Assembly: GCA_039931635.1 (NCBI GenBank)
Contig: JBDTRO010000253.1
Span: forward strand, 1 to 19,006
Reading direction: 5' to 3'
Origin: RBG-16-66-20 sp039931635
Lineage (GTDB): Bacteria; Pseudomonadota; Gammaproteobacteria; Burkholderiales; SG8-39
Length of the DNA stretch: 19,006 nt
The position numbers and the translations under genes are program-made. The first letter of the stretch is position 1. Each line of letters begins with the position of its first letter. The notes under the pieces are model-generated. The model had not been told where the DNA came from, did no database searches, and saw nothing but the letters and a program-made list of their open reading frames with translations. This document shows positions 1-6,308 of this stretch, in pieces.

Positions 1-2
1 GC

Positions 3-731
3 AGCAGGGAGCGCCCGGTATCCACCGTCCCGGCCTGGATCACGTGGCTGCTGGCGGCCGCCTTGGCAACCCAATTGGCGACGCGGTTCACCCAGCGCGC
101 GCATGCGCCGCCTGCCGCCGACCTGCCGCACGCACCTTCGGCGCAGGCACTTCGCCTGGCCAATCTGGGCGAGCCCGCCGCACTGGCGCGGCTCGCGATG
201 ATCTGGCTGCAGGCTTTCGATTCCAGCGGCGACAACACGGTTCCCTACCGACGTCTCGATTACTTGCGCCTGGTGGCCTGGTTACGCGCGATCCTGGCCA
301 CCGATCCGCGCAGCGAATATCCGCTGTTCGCGGCGTCGCGCATCTATGCCGAGAACGCTGATCCTGCCAAAGCGCGTCTGATCTTCGATTTCATCTACGA
401 GACATTCCCGGCCGACCCGAACCACCGCTGGCCGGCCCTCGCGCACGCGGCCTTGCTGGCCAAACACCGCCTGCACGACCTGCCTCTGGCGCGCAGTTAC
501 GCTGCCGCGATACAGCGGCTGGCCACCGACGAATCGGTGCCCCTCTGGGCGCGGCAGATGGAAGTGTTCATTCTCGAAGACATGGACGAGTTGGAGGCTG
601 CCAGGATCATGTTGGGCGGGATGCTCGCGGCCGGCCGGATTCGTGATCCGGAAGAGCGCCGCTTTCTCCAGGGTCGCCTGGAAGAGCTGGAACAGCGCCT
701 TAAGGGGCGTCAGCACGCCCCGAGCCGTTGA
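3..731 (+). CDS. membrane-anchored TPR-like protein, 5'-partial
   Basis: I do not recognise this as a named family. The reading frame is open to the left edge: codons from position 3 run into the body of the gene without a stop and without an in-frame ATG, so the TTG at 63 is probably not the true start and the N-terminus lies upstream. The visible part has 242 residues. Residues about 9-25 (VPAWITWLLAAALATQL) look like one membrane helix or uncleaved signal anchor. The rest is helical and rich in Ala, Leu and Arg, with helix pairs such as YPLFAASRIYAENADPAKAR and ALLAKHRLHDLPLARSYAA that resemble degenerate TPR/HAT repeats. The charged C-terminal end could form a short coiled coil. The protein would sit in the inner membrane; which side the helical domain faces cannot be told. 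Neighbouring context is a pilin gene 137 bases downstream, but that gene has its own promoter, so a shared function is only a guess. Confidence 0.7.
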   Translation, partial: SRERPVSTVPAWITWLLAAALATQLATRFTQRAHAPPAADLPHAPSAQALRLANLGEPAALARLAMIWLQAFDSSGDNTVPYRRLDYLRLVAWLRAILATDPRSEYPLFAASRIYAENADPAKARLIFDFIYETFPADPNHRWPALAHAALLAKHRLHDLPLARSYAAAIQRLATDESVPLWARQMEVFILEDMDELEAARIMLGGMLAAGRIRDPEERRFLQGRLEELEQRLKGRQHAPSR

Positions 732-740
732 TATTTCGTC

Positions 741-764
741 ATCCGTGTCGAAATTCTGACGGAT
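741..764. promoter_or_regulatory. dyad upstream of pilin promoter, candidate activator site
   Basis: ATCCGT (741-746) is matched by its reverse complement ACGGAT (759-764) across 12 bases. The centre lies about 85 bases upstream of the transcription start predicted from the sigma-54 promoter, in the range where enhancer-binding proteins usually bind. The half-site match is short and the spacer shows no further symmetry, so this may be chance. Confidence 0.3.
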
Positions 765-799
765 TTCTGAAGGATTTTGACCAAAACACGCCTTTTTGA
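754..799 (+). repeat. phased TTYTGA repeats upstream of pilin promoter
   Basis: TTCTGA occurs at 754-759 and 765-770, TTTTGA at 775-780 and again at 794-799. Start-to-start intervals are 11, 10 and 19 bases, close to one, one and two turns of the DNA helix, so the copies lie on roughly the same face. They cover about 39-84 bases upstream of the predicted transcription start. This is what a bank of binding sites for a sigma-54 activator could look like. No regulator is identified, and the stretch is AT-rich compared with its surroundings, which makes chance repeats more likely. Confidence 0.35.
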
Positions 800-810
800 A
801 CAGTTTCGCC

Positions 811-826
811 CTGGTACGCCGATTGC
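811..826 (+). promoter_or_regulatory. sigma-54 (-24/-12) promoter for the pilin gene
   Basis: The sequence CTGGTACGCCGATTGC has the invariant GG (813-814) and GC (825-826) separated by exactly 10 bases, and otherwise matches the YTGGCACG-N4-TTGC consensus except for T instead of C after the GG. Transcription would start near 837-839, about 30 bases before the ATG. Type IV pilin major subunit genes are known to be driven by RpoN in several Proteobacteria (PilS/PilR in Pseudomonas), so the position directly before a prepilin gene supports the call. No sigma-70 promoter of comparable quality was seen in the same gap. Confidence 0.8.
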
Positions 827-839
827 GTATATCCCATCA

Positions 840-854
840 CTTGGAGTCTCCAAG
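840..854 (+). promoter_or_regulatory. palindrome at predicted mRNA 5' end of pilin gene
   Basis: CTTGGAG-T-CTCCAAG is a perfect 7-base inverted repeat around one base; as RNA it would form a short hairpin with a 3-base loop. It starts within a few bases of the transcription start predicted from the sigma-54 promoter, and its last G touches the Shine-Dalgarno sequence AGGGAGG (853-859). It could stabilise an abundant mRNA at its 5' end, moderate ribosome access, or be an operator. The structure is visible; the role is inferred. Confidence 0.5.
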
Positions 855-859
855 GGAGG
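853..859 (+). promoter_or_regulatory. strong ribosome binding site of the pilin gene
   Basis: AGGGAGG ends 9 bases before the ATG at 869. It is one of the best Shine-Dalgarno sequences in this window and fixes the pilin start. High translation is expected for a structural pilin subunit. Confidence 0.8.
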
Positions 860-868
860 CATAGAGCC

Positions 869-1555
869 ATGAAAAGTACCCGTACACATACGCAAAAGGG
901 CTTTACCCTGGTCGAAATTGCGATCGTTCTGGTGATCATCGGGCTGCTGCTGGGCGGCATCCTGAAGGGCCAGGAGATGATCACGCAGGCCAAGATCAAG
1001 AACGCGATCGCAGACTTCTCTGGCGTCTCGGCGGCCTACTTCGGCTACCAGGATCGCTACCGGCAGACCCCTGGCGACGACAACCAGGCATCCCGCTGGG
1101 GAGCCGCCGTTATCGCCGGCGATGGCAATCGCGTCCTGGTCGGCACCTACAATGCGGCGTGCCCCGTGACCGCGGTGGCCGCGACCCCTGAGAGCTGCCT
1201 GTGGTGGGAGCACCTGCGCCGCTCCGGTTTTGTCGCCGGTGCCGGTCCGGTGCAGCCAAACAACGCTTTCGCCGGCCTGCTGGGAGTGCAGACCGGGGAT
1301 GGGGCCGCAGCTCCCGCGGCAGTGCTCGTCAACGCCACCGGAGGCTTCACCAACATCGTCATGTGCTCATCCAACCTCCCGGACAAGGTCGCGATCGCGC
1401 TGGATGTCCAGATGGATGACGGCCTTCTTGCCGCTGGCGCGGTTCGCGGTCAATTGAATGCAACCAGTAACCCGGTAATCGCTGCAACGGTGCTTCCCAC
1501 CGATGTGTACCAGGAAACCGGGACGGCCCTGTATACCCTCTGCCGCTCGTTCTGA
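869..1555 (+). CDS. type IV prepilin / pseudopilin-like protein
   Basis: The product is a 228-aa prepilin. An 11-residue basic leader ends in KG, followed by FTLVE and a long hydrophobic helix (residues 12-32). This is the PilD-type prepilin peptidase cleavage and N-methylation site, with the Glu at mature position 5 needed for subunit assembly. After the helix comes the LKGQEMI.QAKIKN segment and YQDRYRQTPGDD, a pattern I know from minor and major pilin-like proteins of beta- and gammaproteobacteria. Four cysteines (98, 110, 166, 225) could form two disulfides; the last two would close a C-terminal D-region-like loop. The start is fixed by the AGGGAGG ribosome site. The gene stands alone with its own sigma-54 promoter and terminator, and no pilus assembly genes are in the window. 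It could be a major pilin (PilA-like) or a type II secretion pseudopilin. The strong expression signals favour an abundant pilin, but no gene name is justified. Confidence 0.9.
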   Translation: MKSTRTHTQKGFTLVEIAIVLVIIGLLLGGILKGQEMITQAKIKNAIADFSGVSAAYFGYQDRYRQTPGDDNQASRWGAAVIAGDGNRVLVGTYNAACPVTAVAATPESCLWWEHLRRSGFVAGAGPVQPNNAFAGLLGVQTGDGAAAPAAVLVNATGGFTNIVMCSSNLPDKVAIALDVQMDDGLLAAGAVRGQLNATSNPVIAATVLPTDVYQETGTALYTLCRSF

Positions 1556-1576
1556 TCAGGCGCAGGAGTACTTCTG

Positions 1577-1605
1577 AAAAGCCGGCCGCAAGGCCGGCTT
1601 TTTTT
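1577..1605. terminator. intrinsic terminator between pilin and antiporter genes
   Basis: GCCGGCC (1581-1587), loop GCAA and GGCCGGC (1592-1598) form a perfect 7-base-pair GC stem with a stable GNRA-type tetraloop, followed by seven T's (1599-1605). Four A's precede the stem (1577-1580), giving a shorter U-tract on the other strand. It should end the pilin mRNA strongly and may also end the convergent antiporter mRNA, whose stop codon is 12 bases away. Confidence 0.93.
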
Positions 1606-1616
1606 ATTCCTGGGAT

Positions 1617-3602
1617 TTATCCTTCCAGCAACCTGTTCTCGGCGGCGGCCAGGCGTTCGGGCACGCCCAGCAGAACGACGACGTCTCCGCTTTCGAGGAC
1701 CCCGGCTTCCGCGGGCGCAAGGCGCCGCGCAGCTCCGGGACGCCGCACGGCTTTCGCTTCGACACCGATTTCGGCGAGCCCGATCTCGGCGAGCAACTTG
1801 CCGATCGCCTTCGCATCACCGGCAAGCGTCACCGCGTGCAGGCGGGGTTGCGCGGATTCGACGGACTCTGCATCGTCGCTGGCGCCATGGAACAGTCCCC
1901 GCAGCAGGCCGTACTGCTCGTCGCGCACGGCGCGCACCCGGCGCACCACGCGATTGAGCGGCACGCCGATCCACACCAGCGTATGCGAAGCCAGCATAAG
2001 CCCCGATTCGAGCGCCTCGGGAACGATCTCGGAGGCCCCCGCAGCGGTAAGCCTGACGCTATCGGCATCGTTTCTTGCCCGGGCAATCACCGGCACCGAA
2101 GCGTTCAGCGACTGGATGTGCGCGAGCACGCGCACCGCCGCCGCCGAGTCGGAAAATGTGATGACCACCGCGGCCGCGCGCAGCACGCCCGCCGCGATCA
2201 GCGCCTCGCGCCGCGAGCAATCTGCGAATACCACCTTGTCACCGGCAAGGGCTGCTTCGCGCACGCGTTCCGTATCCAGATCCAGCGCCACATAGCGCAC
2301 GCTTTCGGCATCGAGCAGGCGCGCAATGTGCTGCCCGTTGCGGCCGTAGCCAAGAATGATGACGTGCCGCTCCGTCTCCAGGGATTGCACCGCCACGCGG
2401 TGCATCTCGAGCGATCGCATCATCCATTCCGAGGTCGCAAACCTGAGCACGATCCGGTTGCTGGCCCCGATCAGGAATGGCGTTGCCATCATCGACAGGA
2501 TCATGGCTGCGAGCAGCGGCTGTCCCAGGCCATCCGCCACCACTCCGGCCGCGCCGGCCAGCGCGAGCAGCACGAAGCCGAACTCGCCGCCGTGCGCCAG
2601 AGCGAGCGCCGTGCGCAATGCCGCACCCGAGGTCGCACCGAAGGCGCGCGCCAGAGCGCTGATGAGCGCGAACTTGAATGCCACCAGCAGCACGAGCAAA
2701 TCCGCCACGCGCCAGATCTGGTCCAGAACCACGCGCAGATCCAGCATCATGCCTACAGTGACGAAGAAAAGCCCCAGCAGAACGTCCCTGAACGGCTTGA
2801 TTTCGTCCTCGACCTGGTAGCGGTACTCGGTTTCCGAAATCAACATCCCGGCAAGAAAGGCGCCCAGCGCCAGCGACAGTCCGGCGAGCGCGGTGAGAAA
2901 CGCCATCGCGAGTATCACAAGTAACACGTTGAGGACGAACAACTCCGTCGACTTGCGGCGCGCCACGACGCCAAACCAGGCACGCATGACGTAGGGTCCG
3001 GCGAGCAGCAACACCGCCAGAACGAATGCCGCCTTGGCGAGCGCAATCGCGATCGCCGTGCCGATTCCGGCCACCGGCTGCCCCAGCACCGGGACCAGGA
3101 TAAGGAGCGCCACCACGGCAAGGTCCTGGAACAGCAGCACGCCCACGATCGAGCGGCCGTGCGGCGTATCGAGTTCCAAGCGCTCCGCAAGCAGCTTGGA
3201 GACTACCGCCGTGGAAGACATCGCCACCACCGCGCCGACCGCAAGCCCCGCCTGCCAGGCGCCGCTGCCGCCGATCGCAATCGCCAGAGCGATGCAGGCT
3301 GCGATCGTGATCGCCACCTGCGCCGAACCGAGGCCGAACACTTCACGGCGCATGACACGAAGCTTGGTCAGGCTGAACTCCAGCCCGATCGAAAACATCA
3401 GGAACACCACGCCGAATTCCGCGAGATGGCGGGTCTGAGCGTCATCGGGCACTACCCCCAGCGCGCGCGGACCCAATGCGAGGCCGACCGCCAGATAGCC
3501 GATGATCGGCGGCAGCGCCAGCAACCTGCATGCGACCACCGCCAGCACCGCCGCAGCGAGCAGGATCAGGATCGGTTGCAACGATGCGTCAGTGGCGTCC
3601 AT
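1617..3602 (-). CDS. KefB-type CPA2 cation/proton antiporter with RCK domain
   Basis: This 661-aa protein exchanges a monovalent cation, probably K+, for H+ across the inner membrane. Residues 1 to about 385 form a Na+/H+-exchanger domain of roughly 12 membrane helices, with the family's GYLAVGLALGP, FLMFSIGLEFSL and LLFQDLAVV (Gln159-Asp160) motifs. Residues about 410-530 are a TrkA-N/RCK Rossmann domain with the nucleotide loop GYGRNGQ (418-424), and 585-655 resemble TrkA-C. Length and domain order fit the KefB/KefC/YbaL group. Glutathione-gated KefB/KefC usually need an ancillary KefF/KefG protein, and none is encoded next door, so the gating ligand is open and I do not give a symbol. The gene is divergent from kdsD with 39 bases between the start codons. 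Its ribosome site is weak. Confidence 0.92.
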   Translation of the reverse strand: MDATDASLQPILILLAAAVLAVVACRLLALPPIIGYLAVGLALGPRALGVVPDDAQTRHLAEFGVVFLMFSIGLEFSLTKLRVMRREVFGLGSAQVAITIAACIALAIAIGGSGAWQAGLAVGAVVAMSSTAVVSKLLAERLELDTPHGRSIVGVLLFQDLAVVALLILVPVLGQPVAGIGTAIAIALAKAAFVLAVLLLAGPYVMRAWFGVVARRKSTELFVLNVLLVILAMAFLTALAGLSLALGAFLAGMLISETEYRYQVEDEIKPFRDVLLGLFFVTVGMMLDLRVVLDQIWRVADLLVLLVAFKFALISALARAFGATSGAALRTALALAHGGEFGFVLLALAGAAGVVADGLGQPLLAAMILSMMATPFLIGASNRIVLRFATSEWMMRSLEMHRVAVQSLETERHVIILGYGRNGQHIARLLDAESVRYVALDLDTERVREAALAGDKVVFADCSRREALIAAGVLRAAAVVITFSDSAAAVRVLAHIQSLNASVPVIARARNDADSVRLTAAGASEIVPEALESGLMLASHTLVWIGVPLNRVVRRVRAVRDEQYGLLRGLFHGASDDAESVESAQPRLHAVTLAGDAKAIGKLLAEIGLAEIGVEAKAVRRPGAARRLAPAEAGVLESGDVVVLLGVPERLAAAENRLLEG

Positions 3603-3628
3603 TACTCAGAAAAATGAAGGGCTTAGGC

Positions 3629-3634
3629 TATACT
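3629..3634 (+). promoter_or_regulatory. -10 box close to the kdsD start codon
   Basis: TATACT differs from TATAAT at one position and ends 7 bases before the ATG at 3642, so transcription would begin at or within a base or two of the start codon. No good -35 box lies 16-18 bases upstream and no Shine-Dalgarno sequence precedes the ATG. The arrangement suggests a leaderless message for the LPS operon, or else a more distant, unseen promoter. Confidence 0.45.
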
Positions 3635-3641
3635 TTGCCGC

Positions 3642-4625
3642 ATGATCGCGAAGGAAGCTACCGCTTTGTCGCTGGACCTCGCGCGACGCGTGCTCACGAT
3701 CGAAGCCGACGCTGTACGCGCGCTTATCGCGCGCCTGGACGAACGCTTTCTCGCTGCTGTAGAACTGGTACTGGCGTGCGAGGGCCGCGTCATCGTCAGC
3801 GGCATCGGAAAATCTGGCCATGTAGCGCGCAAGATCGCCTCCACCCTGTCCAGCACCGGCACGCCGGCGTATTTCGTCCATGCCGCCGAGGCGAGCCACG
3901 GCGATCTGGGCATGATCCAGCGCGACGACATCTTCGTCGGCATCTCCTATTCCGGGGAAAGCGACGAACTGCTGCAGATCGTGCCCCTGGTGAAGCGCCA
4001 GGGCGCGAAACTGATCGTGATCGGCGGTAATGCCGCTTCGTCGCTCGCCCGCGAAGCGACCGTGTTCCTGGATGCTGCAGTAGATCAAGAAGCCTGCCCG
4101 CTCAATCTGGCGCCCACGGCGAGCACGACGGCAGCGCTGGCGCTGGGCGACGCGCTTGCGGTGGCACTTCTCGACGCCCGCGGCTTTTCAGCGGAGGATT
4201 TCGCCCGCTCGCATCCGAGCGGTTCGCTGGGCCGCCGTCTGCTGACGCATGTTGCCGACGTAATGCGCTCGGGCGCGGACATGCCGAAGGTGTCCGACAG
4301 CGCGACGCTCAAGGAGGCCATTCTGGAGATGTCCCGCGGACGCATCGGCATGACCGCGGTGCTGGACTCCGCCGGCCGTGTGCGAGGCATCTTCACCGAC
4401 GGCGACTTGCGGCGCACGCTGGAGCGGATCACCGACTTCGCCACGGCACGCGTCGCCGACGTGATGTCGCCCAACCCCCTTTCCATCCGGCCAGAAGCGC
4501 TGGCCGTGGAAGCGGTCGAGATCATGGAGAGCCGCAAAGTGAACCAGCTGCTGGTCGTCGATGCGCGCGGCGAGCTGGTTGGGGCGCTCAACATCCACGA
4601 CCTTCTGCGGGCGAAGATTCTCTAG
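3642..4625 (+). CDS. kdsD: D-arabinose 5-phosphate isomerase
   Basis: KdsD converts D-ribulose 5-phosphate to D-arabinose 5-phosphate, the first committed step of Kdo synthesis for LPS, in the cytoplasm. At 327 aa it matches the usual length (328 in E. coli). The SIS sugar-isomerase domain (about 40-175) shows SGIGKSGH (53-60, active-site Lys57), FVHAAEASHGDLGM (78-91) and SYSGESDE (102-109). The conserved HPSGSLGRRLL (191-201) carries the catalytic-type His. Two CBS domains follow (about 205-262 and 271-327), the second ending in NIHDLLRAKIL. The next gene, kdsC, starts 5 bases after the stop and acts later in the same pathway. The start codon gives the expected N-terminal length although no ribosome site precedes it. 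Confidence 0.96.
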   Translation: MIAKEATALSLDLARRVLTIEADAVRALIARLDERFLAAVELVLACEGRVIVSGIGKSGHVARKIASTLSSTGTPAYFVHAAEASHGDLGMIQRDDIFVGISYSGESDELLQIVPLVKRQGAKLIVIGGNAASSLAREATVFLDAAVDQEACPLNLAPTASTTAALALGDALAVALLDARGFSAEDFARSHPSGSLGRRLLTHVADVMRSGADMPKVSDSATLKEAILEMSRGRIGMTAVLDSAGRVRGIFTDGDLRRTLERITDFATARVADVMSPNPLSIRPEALAVEAVEIMESRKVNQLLVVDARGELVGALNIHDLLRAKIL

Positions 4626-4630
4626 AGCGG

Positions 4631-5191
4631 ATGCAAGCCGAATCCCCAGATGCACTTGCCAGAGCAAGTCGCGACGTGCAGGAACGCGCGCAGCGCGTTC
4701 GGCTTATGTTATTTGACGTCGACGGCGTGCTGACCGACGGCAAGCTATGGTATGGCCCTTCGGGCGAGGCACTCAAGGCATTCGGCGCACTCGACGGCCA
4801 CGGCATCAAGCTGCTGATGCAATCGGGTGTCGCCGTCGCGCTACTAAGCGGCCGGACTTCCCCGGCGGTCACGCTGCGTGCCGCCGAGCTGGGCGTCCCG
4901 CATGTACTGCAGGGAATTGAAGACAAACTGGCTGCGTTCGGTACGCTTTGCGCCAAGCTCGGCATGCACGCCAACGACACCGGATTCATGGGCGACGAGC
5001 TGATCGACCTGCCCGTGCTGCGCCGCTGCGGCTTCGCCTGCGCGCCGCGCGAGGCGCACGAGCTGGTGCGCAGCCACGTGCATTACGTCGCGCAGGCCCC
5101 GGCGGGCGCCGGCGCGGCGCGCGAGATCTGCGATCTCCTGATGCGCGCTCAGGGAACCCTGGAGCCCGCCATGGCGCGGTACCTGGCGTGA
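4631..5191 (+). CDS. kdsC: 3-deoxy-D-manno-octulosonate 8-phosphate phosphatase
   Basis: KdsC removes the phosphate from Kdo-8-phosphate to give Kdo, just before CMP activation. This 186-aa HAD-superfamily enzyme has the C0-type layout without a large cap. Motif I is LMLFDVDGVLTDG (nucleophile Asp29, acid/base Asp31), motif II is LLSGR (Ser73), motif III is a Lys in IEDKL (Lys99), and motif IV is GDELID (Asp122, Asp126). KdsC proteins I remember more often have GDD in motif IV; the Glu here is the residue between the usual metal-binding positions and should be tolerated. The C-terminal segment AREICDLLMRAQG matches the family tail that reaches a neighbouring active site in the tetramer. The stop codon overlaps the lptC GTG start by four bases. 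Confidence 0.95.
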   Translation: MQAESPDALARASRDVQERAQRVRLMLFDVDGVLTDGKLWYGPSGEALKAFGALDGHGIKLLMQSGVAVALLSGRTSPAVTLRAAELGVPHVLQGIEDKLAAFGTLCAKLGMHANDTGFMGDELIDLPVLRRCGFACAPREAHELVRSHVHYVAQAPAGAGAAREICDLLMRAQGTLEPAMARYLA

Positions 5192-5763
5192 GACTGTCGA
5201 CCACCCGGATGTTCCCGCTGCTGCTGATGCTCGCGCTTGCGGGGTTGACCTTCTGGCTGGAACGTACGGTCCGGGAGGAAGAAGGCACGCACCCGTCGAA
5301 TCGCCGCCACGACCCGGACTACGTGATCGACAATCTCAAGCACACGCGATTCAACCTGCAGGGCGTCGTCGAATCTACGCTCGCGGCGGCGAAAATGTTA
5401 CATTACCCTGACGACGATTCGACCGATCTGGTCGCGCCGCGCTTGGTACAGACCAAGCCGAACGAGCCGCGCGTGACCCTGACGGCGGACCGCGGCGCGC
5501 TGTCGCAGGACGGCGAGGAAGTGTTCCTCTACGGCGATGTGCTGGTCGTGCGCGAAGCCGGGCCGGATCGCTCCGAGGCTCGCATGCGCACCACCTTCAT
5601 GCACATCGTCCGTGCGCACTCGGTGATGCGCACGGACCGCGATGTCGTTATCACCGAGGAGAACCGGGTGCTGTCCGGTCGTGGCATGGAGTACCACAAC
5701 GATACGAAGGAATTGTTCCTGCGCGAGCGGGTGCGCGGCAGCTTCGAGCCCAAGACAAAATGA
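5188..5763 (+). CDS. lptC: LPS export system protein LptC
   Basis: LptC is a bitopic inner-membrane protein that takes LPS from the LptB2FG transporter and passes it to periplasmic LptA. The GTG start at 5188, overlapping the kdsC stop, gives 191 aa, the same length as E. coli LptC; an ATG at 5209 is an alternative that would shorten the N-terminus by seven residues. A single membrane helix (MFPLLLMLALAGLTFWLE, about 8-25) is followed by a periplasmic beta-jellyroll domain. Family signs are the DYVIDNLKHTRFNLQG segment, the ADRGALSQDGEEVFLYGDV strand pair and SGRGMEYHNDTKELFLRERV near the end. Position between kdsC and lptA confirms the call, since the sequence of LptC itself varies widely. 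Confidence 0.93.
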   Translation: MRLSTTRMFPLLLMLALAGLTFWLERTVREEEGTHPSNRRHDPDYVIDNLKHTRFNLQGVVESTLAAAKMLHYPDDDSTDLVAPRLVQTKPNEPRVTLTADRGALSQDGEEVFLYGDVLVVREAGPDRSEARMRTTFMHIVRAHSVMRTDRDVVITEENRVLSGRGMEYHNDTKELFLRERVRGSFEPKTK

Positions 5764-6308
5764 TCATGAGCTTCAACAAACGAACGCTGGCGGTTGCGCT
5801 GGTACTTCAATGCGCCCTGGCCGGGCCGGCGCTCGCCGAAAAGGCGGACAAGGACAAACCGACGCACATCGAGGCGAACCGGATGAGTTCGGACGACGCC
5901 AAGCGCATGAGCATCTTCGAAGGCAGCGTGGTGCTGACCAAGGGGTCGGTGGTGGTGCGCGCTGACCGCATCGTGGTCCACCAGGACGCCGAGGGATACC
6001 AGATCGCCACGGCCACCGGCAAGCCGGTGCGCTTTCGCCAGAAGGGCGACCCCAAGGACGGCAAGGACGGTATCTGGACCGAGGGCGAGGCGCTGCGCGT
6101 CGAGATCGACGACCGCAACGAGCGCATCGAGCTGTTCGAGCGCGCCCGCGTGATGCGCGACCAGGACGTCGTGAACGGCGAGTACATCTTCCTCGACCAG
6201 CGCACCGAGTTTTTTTCGGTAAGCGCGGCGAAAGGTGCCGCCCCGGCCGCGCCAGGGGGCCGCGTGAAGGCAGTGATCCAGCCGAAGTCGAAGCCAGAAG
6301 CGAAATGA
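5760..6308 (+). CDS. lptA: LPS transport periplasmic protein LptA
   Basis: LptA forms the periplasmic bridge that carries LPS from LptC to the outer-membrane LptD/LptE translocon. The protein is 182 aa if the ATG at 5760 (overlapping the lptC stop as ATGA) is used, or 180 aa from the ATG at 5766. A cleavable signal peptide ends at PALA, with mature protein beginning EKADKDKPTHIEANRMSS, about residue 27. The OstA-like jellyroll follows: SIFEGSVVLTKGSVVVRADRI, the GxPVRFRQK strand, GEALRVEIDDRNERIELF and VNGEYIFLDQRTEFF. A T7 run (6210-6216) sits in the codons for EFFS near the 3' end, which is odd in such GC-rich DNA. After it the tail is Ala/Pro/Lys-rich and probably disordered. The stop overlaps the lptB start by four bases. 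Confidence 0.95.
   Translation: MIMSFNKRTLAVALVLQCALAGPALAEKADKDKPTHIEANRMSSDDAKRMSIFEGSVVLTKGSVVVRADRIVVHQDAEGYQIATATGKPVRFRQKGDPKDGKDGIWTEGEALRVEIDDRNERIELFERARVMRDQDVVNGEYIFLDQRTEFFSVSAAKGAAPAAPGGRVKAVIQPKSKPEAK
6204..6220 (+). other. T7 homopolymer flanked by inverted repeat inside lptA
   Basis: ACCGA (6204-6208) and TCGGT (6216-6220) are reverse complements around a run of seven T's (6210-6216). The T-run is in the coding frame of lptA about 90 bases before its stop. A run this long is unusual in GC-rich coding DNA and could permit slippage by replication or transcription. The stem is only five pairs, so it is probably not a terminator. Confidence 0.35.

Noticed and set aside
63..731. 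TTG at 63 as the true start of the first gene
   Set aside because: The frame continues upstream to the window edge and encodes most of a membrane helix there, so the gene is better treated as 5'-partial.
1836..2924. Open frame of about 362 codons on the plus strand inside the antiporter gene
   Set aside because: His/Arg/Gln-rich translation without motifs, antisense to a well-supported membrane protein.
4991..5008. GDELID in KdsC motif IV as a damaged active site
   Set aside because: The two acidic positions of HAD motif IV (Asp122 and Asp126) are present; only the residue between them differs from the GDD often seen.
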